64,000 bases of DNA from Owenia fusiformis (GCA_903813345.2 CAIIXF020000001.1:37543366-37607365), one strand, 5' to 3'; counted from the stretch's first letter, positions 10,801 to 25,800 are shown. The notes: a model not told the origin generated them from the sequence alone. Translations and numbers: made by a program.

Positions 10801-13800
10801 CTTTCATGATATATCGTATATTTTTTGAAAGTTTTCTAAAAATCACTGTTATGTAATGGTAACGCGTACAGCGGTACCCTGGAGCAGAACAAAATCTGTA
10901 AATGAAAGTTTAATATAAAATTGTGTTATTAACCTGTTTTTGTAGTTGTTTACACACATATTTAATGATTTTTCAATAACAACTGTTACAGCATTAATGA
11001 ATATAGCTTCCACCAGCTGTCCAATATAAGTAATACTAATAAATCACTATGATGTCATAATAAAATATTAAGTGCATTGCTTGATTCTTTGGTGGGAGAC
11101 TGGAGATCAGATTCCCATATGGGACCATTATCCCGTTCTACCTTACGTATTTTTCATTAACGAGCAGTATCCACGTTTAGTGCAACATACCACTGTGATA
11201 CTTAACAATATCATTAGTTGTCCACCAAATATTTGAGAAAAATAAACTCGAAGACAACCTTCAATCTGTCTGTTATGGAAAACAACTGAAATAGTCTGCT
11301 ATAAGTAGTCTTGGATATTTTTCAGATAGATGGACTATAAAAGTGATCCTTATTCCATCCAACAAACGCAAACTGGGCTTCGACAGTGCAAGAAGAGGGA
11401 ACGTGTTTTATTTTCGCAAAACCGCATCAGCTTATATTCAGAGTGTTTTGAGCTTCTTAAAAACTGGCTTAAACCACAATAGACTACAAACTTGTACATT
11501 TCATAGTTTTTGATTATTTACTTTCTATGAATAGAACTCACGCATATTCTCCGCTGTCTCTACTATGCATTTATCATCCCAAGGAACAAAGTTCGCAAGC
11601 GATATAGTGAAGCCTTTCGTCCGTTCGTCCGTTCGTCCATTCGTCTGTTCGGACGATAACTCAAATAGCAGTTGGCAGAACGCGATTTGGTTCAAATTTT
11701 GATGGCTGATGCCTTATTTGCACAAGACCTCTACTCAAGAAGCAATTTTAAATCACTTTTCAATTAAATGTTTCCACGTTTGTTAAAATGAAGTTTTTGA
11801 TAGTTTAAATACCAAAAGTGTCCAGATAGCCAGATGTGTCCTCCTGGGACCTGTTGAGTCATTTTGGAACATGTTGAGTCCTGTAGAGTCCTGTCAAGTG
11901 CAACAACGTTCTGCTGAGTCCTCTGGAATCCTGCGAAGTCATGCAAGAGCCTCTATCTGTTGCAATGGGATATGTAGCATTTAGCAAAAAGTCTGATGAA
12001 GACCGATGAATTAATGAAACTGCTCATTCAACAAGTCCGGCGTTTTCTTCATCGCGGTCGGCATTGCGAACTCAATCGGACTTCTAGGACTCAACAGGAT
12101 ATCATAAGAACTCAACAGGATATCATAAGGACTCAATAGGCAAAAGTCCTTCGACGTCCGATTTTGAAATATTATCAAAACCGGCAAAACCGGTGGTCTT
12201 TTCTTCTATTAGAAACGCACAGGACATAAAAAACGCTCAGTGTAAACCGGGCTTAGTATTCAAACAAATAGTCTTTGATATTCCATTTTCGCTGCTGAAT
12301 ATGGCTCAATACAACATATTCAGGATATAAAAAATCAGTCTTTAATCATAATTTTCTTGTAAGATACAGTGATGCTGCAACAAAAGGCTTATTATACCAC
12401 TTAAAGTTTATCCCTAGAGGCTATTCTTATACCTTTCAAAACGAGGCACATGTAACTTTAATTGAGGTAAAGTGCAATAAAAGCCAAATGCATTCGCATT
12501 GTGTATGGAATTTCATTCCGCGATGAATACATTCCATAACCAACAAGAATTAATACTCCTTATTATATCATTCAGCGTTCTATGACCAGAAAATGTCTTG
12601 GTTTATCTAATTTTGGTATATACACCTCTCTCCGGAAGAATGTTATATGCTATCTACGTTGTGTTTGTCTCCTGTTGCTATATATTTCTCCAAGGTTCTC
12701 TGAAATCAAAGAGCAATTTATTAGAATGAAGAAACTATTTTTAACGGTTTGGTGACAAATAAATCAGTGGCGGATCCGCCCCCCCCCACCCTCTCCCGTG
12801 GGCGTGATTTGGCCTTTTGGGCCAATTTATCAAAAAATTGGCCTTAATTTTTTTCCAATATAAACCCAATTTTAGGTTTTAAGGGGCCCAAAATTTATTT
12901 TCGCAGGCTCAAACCCCACCCTCCTTAGTTAATATCTGGATCCGCCACTGAATAATAAACCCTTAATATACCATTTCCATGTACGTAATATAACATGTAA
13001 CTGGTCCTAATTACTCTCCTCTATTGTGCTGCGCGTGCAATGTCTAAACTACTATTAATAAAGATAAAAATCACAATTTATCACGATCACAAGACAAAAA
13101 ACAACATTAGTCTAATGTGGCATTTTTCTTTCTACAGAGGAATCATACTTTAAACGTTAAAGCATATAATCGATGTCATCTTTCAATTGCTTTCATGCAT
13201 ATTATCAAATAACTGATATGTTCTATTTGCAGACGTTTCTGGAAAGTTCTCAATATGTTGAATCGACTTAGCTCTTTGACAAAAGATTGGCAAATGCAGA
13301 TTTCTGTGAGAGCAATCACTTGATTTCTCTGCATCTCAGAGACGCAATGCATACAATCATATATGAATGTTTGATCCATTTAACATGCTGACCACACTAT
13401 GATAGTTTTAATTTAAATTAACATGTTCAAATCCAAAATAACTGAAAATATATTTTCTCGAATAACCCCGATTTTAGACATCACCTTGTACATGCATATC
13501 ATAGCTCATACCTTTTTCCAGTGGGGTTAATACTAAATCGTCATCATCTACAGATGGTATTATGTCATCGGATTCACTCATTAAAAGCGGGGACTCTAGT
13601 TGCATGATGATTGGATCATCCCCGGCTTTTAAGACACACTGACCATTCACTCCAGTGTATTTCTTGCAACACGGCTTACAACGTCTGCAAATTATTATGC
13701 AAACTATTGGTAGATGCTCATGCAGTGAAAATCGTTAGTCGTAATATTACCATTTTTCAAATTTTAGTCCATATCTTCTTTATGAAAAGTTAGATTTCAA

Positions 13801-16800
13801 TTGTTCTCTCTAATTTAAGGACTTACCGTTCGCATAAAGGGCTCCATGGTATACGGAAGAAGCATCTAAATTTCTCCGTACAGTCGGGTCCACAAACCTG
13901 TGTATTACATACACGCACTTCTTTTCGTAAAAAGTCTTTCCTGGAAAAAGAAAATTGCAAATATTTGTGATTTTATGATTCAGTCGGGTTGTATATCCGA
14001 GATGTATGTTTAAGATGCATGGTTTACTAAGTAGAAAGTACTAGATATATGTTTACTTATTCTATACTCAAATTATCATCAAACTATCAACGTATTTTTA
14101 ATATTTTTAATTTTGGTATCATATCAGTTGCAGTTACAATAATCTTGGACGTCAGGATGAATTTTCATATTAATTTGCATACCATGGTCCTCTATAGGAA
14201 CATTTCCTGTATCTCACTTGCGTTCCACAGGCACCACACTCCTTTGTGCATATTGACCAAGGATCCCATTCTTCACATGTGGGTGCTAAAAAAAATACAG
14301 CACACTTGAAATTAGCAACAGAATATTTATAAGCGAAACAAAGTCTGTTTGACTTAGTTCATTTATGACAGGTAAAAAAAAACTGATACAGTGCCAATTC
14401 ACATATTTTCCTACAAGTCAATTTCAACTCCGCTGTCGTACGTTTGATCATTATGACAAAATATATCATGCCTTTCGGAATTAGAAGTTGTATTAATCAC
14501 AGTGCAATACTGATTTGAAGTATTCAATTAATCATACATACAGATAAGGACACCATCCAAACGTTGGTTTTTTTCAATCGAGAGTTAATGTTCGGACAAA
14601 AAAGCGCCGTCAACTTTATTTCTACCCAGAAATACCAATGTGCTCATTCTATACTGACCTTGGCAATGGGTGCTGTTGAATTCAATAACATTTTCACAAC
14701 ATGACGCTTTCTCCTTTATACAGGGAATCTTTTGACCATTAGGCTGTCTGCATTTCGATTCTATCTGAATATTGAAAACGGCATCATGATATCTTTGTAC
14801 TTATATTATATTTTATAATCTTGACGTTACCAATTAATTAATCTGTTAAAAACACTATAGATGTTTAGTGAGTTATTCCTGAAGCCTCGCTTACATTTGC
14901 TCGATATCTACGGCGGCTGTAGCTTCACGAAATCGATATAGAAAATCGTAATTGTATTGCATTGTATCTTGTTCACCACCAACGAAGGTGAGCAATACCT
15001 CTTAGGTTTATCTACGGTCGTTTATCTACGGTCGTTTATGTACGGTCGTAATTAACGCATGTAATCATGAAAGGCAGACCCAGGAACCCCTCCTTGGAGG
15101 AGCCCTGTAATGCTTATCCCAATATTTTATGCTGCATATTTCTCTCGATTTGGGGAAGCTACGGTCGCCGTATGGTTGCTGTAGATCAAATGTGAATGAG
15201 GCATTATAGGTAGGTATAGGTGCGCCGATACAAATGTGTGCATACTTTGGCCACACATTTAGGTTGAATTGAGTTCGGAGAACCGGTACAACCCCCACAC
15301 GGTGGTCCATCTTCGGGAGGCGATGGTGTTGGTTTTTCCCTAGGTTTCGTAGAAGGGGTTCTTTCAGAAGTGCTCATAGTAGTAGGCGTTTCAAAGGGCG
15401 CTGTAAAATTTAAGAAATTTAATGTTTGATAAATGGATAAACATGAACAAAACATAGATGTATATGACAAGTTATTTAATACGGTTGCAACTTACTTATC
15501 GTTTCATCCATGTGGGTTGACATGTCTGGCAATGTTGGGGCAGAAGTTGTTGTAGTTGTTGTGGTTGTTGAAGTTGTTGTCATACCAAGTGCAGCTTCAC
15601 AAGCTGGATCTGTAAAAGACCACCACATTTTAACCAATTGATTTGACAATGGAATATCTGGGTAACTCATTCAAAACGCACTATGATAATCGTCTGTAGA
15701 AAATGTTCCTGATGCAGCGAACGCAAACGGAAAACTCAATATTATTATAAGATATTTAAAACAACTGTATTAAGATATCCAACTCAATCAACTAAGCTAG
15801 CATTAGCGAAATCATCTGATAGCTGTCGACTGGCGACTTGACCGTCATGTCATGGCTAACTTATTTAAATATGAATAGGAGCATATATGTTCTATTCATA
15901 TTTGAACGAATTGGACACAAAATAGCGATTAAATCGCGGTCAAATCGTTAGCCGACAGCTCACAATCATTCGCCTCTCAAAGATTTAAATTTATTTCAAT
16001 ATCTCAAAGATGGAAGATTTAGATGTCGACTGACGGGTGTCGATTTGATTGCTAGTTTGTGGCCAACTCATTTAGATATGAATACTTACAAATGAGTTGG
16101 TACAATTTAAATGAGTTGGCCACAAAATAAAAGTTAAGCTTGAATTCGAAAAATGCACCTTTCGGCTGTTGGCTATTATATCGTGATTAACCTATTATTT
16201 TTTGTGCAACTCAACTCAACTCACACAATTCCATTAGGTTTTAAATGAGTTGGTCATAAAATAATAGTATTAATAGTATTATAATCCGGTAGCCGATAGT
16301 TACATTGGCGAATATAAGCTTGACTATACAGGGTGGTAAAAAAATGGAAACCCTTGCACCATATGCATTTTCCTCATATATTTGTCATTTTAAGAAATAA
16401 CTTACTCCTGGTATTTTGCACATTTGTACATCATTCAATTTCCTACCAACCTACTTTATTTCATGTCCATCAGATTGATAGTCACAATGTTACAGCACTT
16501 TACAGAATATGCACTAGTGGCCACTATTGAGCTGCCGGGCCACCTGCACTCGCCGTCCAAAATGTCCCTACCTGTAGGGATATGGCAAGGAAAAAGTGTA
16601 TGAGAATGACCTCAGGACAATCAAAAACCTCAAAAGTGAGATCATCCGTATCATTCAGGCCATACCTGCTGAGAAATGCATTGGCAAGTGTGCAGGTTTG
16701 CCTACAGCGCGATGATGACCAAACTTGAAGCATGTTATTCAAAATGCTGTAAAATTGTGACTATCAGTCTGACGGTCATGAAATTTAGTAGGGTGGTAGG

Positions 16801-19800
16801 AAATTGAATGATGCACAAATGTGTGAAATATCAGGGAGTAATTATTTAGAATGACAAAGATATTAGGAAAATGCAGGGTTTCCAGTTTTTTTGACCACCC
16901 TGTATATACTAATCTAGTAGTCTTTCTCCTGAGATGAATGCAATGAGTTCTTAGTCCTTGGTAGTACTGTCCTTATTATATGAACACTAGAATTGTCAAA
17001 AGAATGACGCTATTTGCCACAGGTATTGGATGATTAAAAATGTACTACATACTATTGAAGGCATGTTCTATTTTCACGTGTCAAATCACTTTTGAAATTG
17101 AAATAGAATTCAAAAGCAGGCATGCAGGTGTTTTTGTAATCTGACCTATTTCCTAAATCAATTTCACCGAACCTAAACTTAACCAGTGATGAGTGACTTT
17201 TCATAAAGGAAAGGACTCGTTTTTCTCAGCAAACAGTAAGATTTACCTGGCAAATTCAAAGTATATTCCAACTTAAATCCTTTACGACGAGTTTGACCAC
17301 TAGCATAGTCACTTCTGAATAGTACAACGGCCTCATTGTCCTCAGATATCATAGGTTTTGGATTTTTGTCTAGTTCACAACAGAACCTTAAATAACAGTA
17401 TTATCATGTCATTTGATGCACATAAATACCGGATATTGCTGTTGTCGTTACCTCTTTCTCATCAAAATAAAACTAAGATTACAATAAAAAATGTATTGTC
17501 TATGCTTCCATTCACTTATACCAATGGATTGTTGTATGGTTAGGATAAATTATAGTATCTCTTATTTGTTATGGTCCATTCGTTACCTTGGGCCTGCGAG
17601 ACCCAGCTCTTTATTGTATTTTATCTCGACCCAATGATAACAAACATCACGTAAGCAATAGACGTTGAAGTCGTCCACGAATCGCAAAACAATTTTGCAG
17701 CCTTTTGGTGCCTGTAAGTAAAAGTAAGAATATACCCGTAAGTAGCTTGGTCGTTAATTAAATATTCAATGGTAAAACATTAAAATTAATAAACTGAAGT
17801 ACACCATGCGTCATTTTAGTACAGCCCTGGCTGCATACAGGGTGGGAAAAACGTCAATATTTTTTATTTGGCAATTTCTTTTCATTAGCAAGAACCGCTA
17901 TCCATCTACATATATCGATATACATATGAGCTGATATCAATGACATTTAATGTGTGGTGTTTTGATGACATCGCAGCTAGAAATCATGACCATGCGCGCG
18001 GTATACATTGATGAAATGGCTTGCTTATTCTTAAAAACACCTTAATGATTGGATTTTCAATATGAACTCGAATTACAGCACATTTCGATTCAAATTCAGC
18101 ATCTTCTATCCTGTACTCAGGATGAACAGACCAAGTTCAGAAGCTTCAAAATTGTTTGAAATAAAGAGGTGTTTTGAGAAGTAATAACTAGGTTTTTATG
18201 TCTGTAAGTGCATTATACATTTATACCATCTGGATCAAATAGGAACCATAAATACCTATAAATGAAATTGATCTCCGCGTTAAAATTGCATATCTCAATA
18301 AAAGTTTTGCGCTGGGACTTGAAAATCTGTTCAGATCTACGCCAACACGCATGCACAACTTTTCAACAGTGTCAAAATTTGGATTTGGATTGTAATGAAA
18401 TAGACTGTACACGCTTTTTTCTTATTTACTTGATTTACGTGATTAAAATGTAATATTTCCACTAAGCCAGATTATATTAGAATGATGACTATATATTTTG
18501 AAGGCATTCTATTATGAGGCATTTTAAAAGTTTATTTCATCCAATGAGAATCATTACAATGTTATTTTTCTTCGATTTCTCCCAAACATTTTCAAAATCG
18601 ATTTCATTCGCCACAATCTTGGCTCAGAAGCATTTTACAATTTCAACACATCCAATGGGAATCATTAATGTTATTTTTCTTCAATTATTTTCACAAATAT
18701 CTTCAAAGTCGATTTCATATATGTGTTATCCATGTAATGAAATACTTTGCATAACTATATATGCATATACGATATAACACATAGCTGTATCCTCCAACAC
18801 AGAGATTTAATTAACACTGTAGAAGCATCACATTTTTGAAACTGCACCAAAATGCTTCGATTACCTTTTAAATGACAGACAACAAAAATGTCATACAAAA
18901 TATTGTTATTTCGATGTTTAAGTCGGACCCGCAAATATTTGGTATCCTCCAAATATTCAAATATCATCTATGCACATATCTGATTTTGTATTGTTGAAAT
19001 CCAATGTAGTATTCAAATGATTGTCATATGAATTCTGAATTACATCTAATGTGTTTGTAAATTGCATCATGCGTTAATTATGTGTCGGAGGATACACATA
19101 TTTGACAAATCGTAAAACCATTATAAAACGTATCCTACTTTATTTATACGAGATATTAACAACCCCCCTTTCGAATGTTCACATACATATCTTATTACAT
19201 GTTACCGAATATCGACGCAGTTGATGTATTATGTTATGTAGTCCGAATTTATAGGTTAAAAATAAGCATTGTTTTCAAAATATATCTCATTATCATGTTT
19301 AGCAGTTGTGTTAGCAACAAAATGTCGTTAATGTAAACAAACATGTTGCAGTCTTGAGTACATTAACAACATTTGATGTCAATTATCGTAAAAAGACCCA
19401 GATACACTCACAATGATTCTCCAATTACAGTGCTGAAAATCTTGATAATGGATTGGATAGTTTGGTGAGGTTATTGTCTGGACATCTGCGGTAGCATGTA
19501 AGAAGCCACTGCATTCCGCTGCCGTAAACAATAAAGATGCATGTTAGTTCAAGATAAGCTTACAAATTATCAAAAGAATAGAAAATGTTTGATTTACTTA
19601 TTGTTATCATATCTTATTTATATTCCATCGTTTTACCTGGTATTCCGCTCTCGACACCATTACAATACCTCCCTCCAAAACCATCAGGACACACACACTG
19701 TTGACAGTTATTCGGATCAACATAACCGCCCCATTTACAACTCTTACCAACAGGCAATGGTCTGCAAACCACTACAATGTGAATTTTGATATTCGTTTGA

Positions 19801-22800
19801 TATCCAAATTATTGAATATGACATCATTCCGTAACTGAAGACAACATGGATCTACTCAAATCTTGAAGATGTAAATCGCCTTGCATATTGTAAATGACCA
19901 ATGACTCATTTCTAAACTATATTATGGACTGTTTAAACATCGAGTTTCAGTTTAACAAGATTAGATATCTTGAGAACGATCTGTCAAACATTTAAAAATG
20001 AAGAGTTTTACTAGGGCCGATCAAATAGTTTCTTACCGTTGGCTCTCGATTTTATAATAAGAGGAGATGGATTCTCAAACCTAAACATGAGAAAGGATAA
20101 TACGTTTGCTTGAAACTGTACGAGTTTCATATAAATTGGTTTATTGGTAGTGACACAGAGTCAATGCATATTTTCAATGACTAGGTCAGGTGGAGCAGCG
20201 TTATATATAAAATATCAGCTGAGTTGTGGTTCTGGAAATTTACTGACATCGTTTACAACCTCTCATACGAAGGCCTTGAACTTGTGTTTTGGATTGGGTA
20301 GACATATATATAGGAAGTGCATTGCAACTGCATTGCATTGCAACTGCATGCATATTTTGAAGGAAAATGAATATTAGCATAACAACTACTTTAACATGAT
20401 TACTACTACAGTCCATTGACAGATGACACTACTTAGTGTTAGAAATTTCCAAAACAGCTTTTAGTACAATTCTTATATGAAAAACGCTGCTCCACCTAAC
20501 TTAATCATTGAAAATGTGTTTTGTCTCTGTGTCACTACCAATGAACCAATCTAAATGAAATTCAGACAGTTTCAAGCAAACTTATTACCCTGTCTCATGT
20601 TAAAGTTTGAACACGTTCAAAGTTATGACCTCTGCCACACGGGCTAACTTAATTCAGATTTGAGCTGTACTGTAATTAGAACAAAATAGAACTTTTGTTT
20701 AATCTTACATCCGCAATATGCAGTATTTGCAGTTTTAATATCAGCGAATGACAGCCCCGTCCTCTGTCCCATAGAGCTCTGGTAAAGGTCGTCTAATGCT
20801 TTTATTGTAATGCCCTCATTTTTACTAAACGCCTAGGAAATGTTAATTGAAAGATTAATGGTATTATTTGTATTATGTATTGCGTCAAATCATTGATGTC
20901 ATCATACATCCATACGCGACTCGCTTTTAATGTATTGTTTTTGCTTCGTAGTGGGCATCGAGGGTAGTTTTGCAGTGATACCATTTTTGGGACATTTCCA
21001 TTTTCTACGTCGGGCTACTTTGATTCAAACATCAATGATTCCATCATCAATGAAAAATACTACAATAAATATAGATTCAAAGTCATCATACTATTCCGCT
21101 AGAGGTGTGTCATCGACTCTATTGTGAAATATTAGATTTCATTAAATCTATATTCACACATTACATAGATAGGCAAGGTGTGTCTGATTCAAGCCAATCC
21201 GAACAGAGTATTCACATAATGAACAGTGTGTGAAAAGAATTTAAGTCCAAGACTCAATGCACTGTAGCTGCTTCATTCCACTCAGATGTTGTTTCCTAAA
21301 CTTTGCATTATTTCCCCTGCGGGGTCATGCAAAGATATGGAAACAACATCTTCGTGGAATGGTTCAGCACATAATGCATGGAGTCCGAAGCTTAAATCTT
21401 TAAGCATCTATAGCACTAACGTACTAAAATTGACTCTGTATCAATTAATTTGTGCTATACATTTATGAATTGCATATCTAAGAATACTAGAATATAGAAT
21501 TTCACTAATTAATTGCACCTGTCCAAGCATCTATTCCTTCTACGAATCTAAACAGGGGACAATTTATCATATTAATATCTGACTTTTGTAATGATTTAAT
21601 TGTATTCTATTGTATTCGACATTACGCAATAAATAGTATTGAAAAGGGAGACATGTGAGACAAAATGTCAAATGCTGTAATGCCCTTAATTGTAATTTCT
21701 AATCACATGAATGTTCATAGAAGGTGGTACAATTATTTGTAAGCAAATCTAGAACAAAGACAATTATATGAATTTTTGAATTCAAATATAGCAAAACTTC
21801 TTTCAGGCCCATGAACAAACGAATGACTCATGCGATATATTCTACCGACGAGGACAATGTCAATCGACAACAAGTTATAATTCATGCAAATCATGCGAAG
21901 TGTATTTCAAAAGTGAATGTGGTACCTTGCCATGATAATGCATCACAGACGAATAATCATACTCGACACCATATGCCTCACTTTGAATATCCGGCACCTT
22001 TAGGAAATTATTTTCTTTCATAGCCTCTATGTTGCCAGTGTTTATCCTCACCTAAACACAATGAATGACAATGCAAAGGCAATACAGTCCAACAAAAATG
22101 CGTTCAAATTACAACATATTACAGCATATGCACATATGGCCAATACTCATTAGCAACATTTAATTTGTATGAGTGTGCCTGCCCTGCAAACTCTCCAAAA
22201 ACAGCATACTTCTGTCTTCCAAGCCAGGCAGCGTCAAATATATGGTACAAGCAAGCAAATACAAGGACACACAGCATCATCAATCACTTATGACATGCAT
22301 GTCTTGGCATATGCTTCTGCATGTCTGCCCAATATGATACCTTCTGATGGTAGTGCATCACTGATCCATAATCGTAAGGAACAACTAATGGTGCTACAAA
22401 CTTTGACGGGGTCTTCTCAAAGTTAGAAACAAATTTCTGCTCTACATTTCCTAATCTTATCTCTACCTGTAATGGTAAACGATTATTTTGCAACGTTGGT
22501 ATCCAGCTTTGAAAAGTAACTTATTCTAAAAGGATAATGTGTTGTTAAAAGGAAAAGATGAGTACAATCAAATTGTCATTAATGTTTTATAATGCTTTTT
22601 TACATAATTAGTACTATGCCTTGATCATTATGATAATTAACTAATACATAACTGTTTGCTCATTTGATATTTGACATATAATGTTTTATAATGCTTTTTT
22701 ACATAATTAGTACTATGCCTTGATCATTATGATAATTAACTAATACATAACTGTTTGCTCATTTGATATTTGACATTAAACATACTTTATGTATTTGCAA

Positions 22801-25800
22801 TGAATATGCATCATTTACATGTAGGTCCACATTATTTCAATTTTATAGTTTTATAAGTATAGTACTACGACCAAGGCCATTTGTGTCCAAAACACCTAGA
22901 TTCAATTTGACTTTAGATTCGTGTAGGGGACCCCATCTAGTATTGGTTAAGTTATGCGTTAAACTGTGAGCTGTGCTTCTCTATTTTTTATTTGTTTAAA
23001 CAGTGTTATGGTTTATGTTGGTGTCATCAAATTATGTAATAGATATGTTATTCACGATTTGCATTTACTTACAAAATGATCTCGATCAGGTCGCGCTTGT
23101 TCATGCCAAAATCCCAAAGCGTGTCCTATCTCATGCTCCAATGTACCTGGCTTAAAACATAGGATAAAGATATTCAATCTATTTTCAGTTAATTTCTAAA
23201 TCGTATTACGTTCATGATTAGAATTCTTACTTTCTCTATTAATATAGCCTAAACAGCTTGTTAACCTTTCCATAATGTTTTCCATATAGACCCATTACCA
23301 TTCTTATCACCTGGTTTCATGCTTCAAATCACCATTACGTGATAATATCACATTACCATCAATATTTAAAGACATAAACAAGTAGTCGTCAGAAAATAAA
23401 AACAACAGCCCATTCGTTTCTCTCCAAAAATTAATTTAGACAATAAACTAAGATAACTAATAAATATAAACAAATAATAAGAAAATTGAATGAACGACCA
23501 CTTTAACATTATTCATAAAATCATTATTTCTTAAATCGTTATTTAAAAAATTGGAGGTGCGCATACATTCATACTTATACTCATATTCAAAATTATCCTC
23601 GAATAGAACTATTGTATCGCGTGCACTGCGTATTGCATGATATGTATATTATTTGAAAGTTAATTTGTTCTCATAATATGTACCAATATAAACTGATTGG
23701 ATATGATTATTCCAAACCTGCTGATATGATGTAAACTATTTATATATATACAGGGTATGCCAAAAAAGTACCATTCATAACATTATGGTATTGACATAAA
23801 AAGATTTAAAGAAACTTGAGGAGAGGTATATTTTACCATTCAAATACTTAAGCTAATACTGACTTCAATTTTTTTCATTAGATCTTTGAATATCAATGGT
23901 AAATGGTTCATGTGTCCTAAGATTTACTTACTACAACATGCGATCAACAATAGCACATTCATTATATTCACTTTCGAGTGCAAGCGCTAATTTAGCTGCC
24001 ATTTTAATTTAAGACATTTATGATATTTTTTATAATTTGTCAGGATCGACTAAAATCTAGATTTTGCCTACTAAGTTTTGACCATGGAATTCATGTATAT
24101 TGCTTTGATTTGTATTTATAAAACTGATGTAAACCAAACCTTATCATTCAAAATTAAACTTTTTAAAAATCTTTACTTGATTTGTCGTGTTGATTGTTTG
24201 AAATTGTTGATTGGAGGCTAAGATGGAATAACAGAGAAACAGCCTTGTAATTAACATTCTGTAATATCCTCTTAACTTTCTTCATTCATTTCACCACTCT
24301 GTTCAAATCTTTGTCCACTTTGTGTTTTCAACATTCATATCTATTTAAAGAGGACAGCACCTTACAGATAGTCAAGAAATCATTTTTACTCTAATAAACT
24401 CAAATTCGATCCAATTGCCATGAACGTTCAACTTACCATGCTACCTTTTGTTTGTTGGTTCGGACTTGTTTGTTGGTTGTACGGGTTGCTTTGTTGTAGT
24501 TAATAAGTTAATAATGTAGTTGATCGTATTAATTGATTGATTGGGTAGCCTGTACGTGGCAGTTTCAGAATTGAAGCTCCGAACTTTTACAGTTTACAGT
24601 ACACATCGATAGGAAGCAAAATCACATTACTCTAAATGTGTTTTGTTTTACTTTGGTACGTTTGAAAAACTAAAAAGCATAAAATAAAAGCGGAAGCCTA
24701 ATATAAATTACATAAATCAACATTAAACGTCCATTCCTAATAGGGACAATAACTTCGCTTAGTTATAGGAAATAAATATAACTTTTTGAAAGATATTAGA
24801 ATATATAAAGCAAGATATTATCTCCTGACCTGTTCAATGCAACTTTCTGCAAAATTGACAGGTTGCGGAATTGTAATCCGTTGTCGTCCTATGTATGAGA
24901 AGCACTGCCTGTGTAAGTAAACACAACTCTAGAATTAGAGACCGGGGCTTATTGTCGGAAGAACAACATCATGTTAGCAGCCCCCCCATCTTAAATATAA
25001 ACCATGTCTTAACAATGGCACACATTGTTTTCGTTTTTGTCAAGTTACGCATATCATACACCATCAGACAACACAACATAGAGTCAATTTAGACAACAGT
25101 ATACACATTGTACATACTATATGGTTTGTATTCGAGAGCCAATGTGTTATTTTAAAATCATTCTGCTATGGCACGGTGTCCAACCCAAACGCTCTTAAAC
25201 GCTCCGTCGTGCATGTAAGAGCGTTTGGGTTGGACACCGTGTATGTGCTATTCTAATGTCGATGTATACTCCTGCTGATCAATTCAAAATATATGTAAAC
25301 AACATACTTTTAAATACATGATGCGAAACATCATGGCTCTCACACACAGTTTTGTTATATTGGTCTAGAAAACATGAACTACGAAAGAGCCACGGACAAA
25401 TGATCAACTCATCACCAATGGGTGGAGGGGGGGGGGGGTATATCCATATGGTTACACCTTGAATATATTTTGTGCCAATATAACATAACGTACGACGATG
25501 TAGACTACAATATCAAGAAGCCTAAGATTATTGCATACGATGATAACATCATACCGCTGCTATGCACCTATCTTCAAAATTAATTGGTTGTGGAACGAAT
25601 CGTCTTTGACGCCCAATGTATGAAAAACAACCCCTGAAAATCACAATACATCTAAACGTTCTGGCAACGAATTCAGGATTCATTGACATGAGTATTAGAC
25701 AGAGTTGGCCAATGTGTATATCTTCCATCCACACTGACTAATACAGAAAGAATACAATATGATCTATGGCAACTTACGGATCTAGATTAGTAAACGATAT

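Noticed and set aside
13176-13379. Minus-strand frame of 67 codons as the last exon of gene A
   Set aside because: No acceptor in the phase of exon 19: the nearest AGs lead into stops.
20039-20082. Mini-exon [14 protein letters not shown] between gene A exons 9 and 10
   Set aside because: It has AG and GT borders, but its phase does not join exon 9 (stop codon when spliced) and gene B lacks it. Exon 9 joins exon 10 directly.
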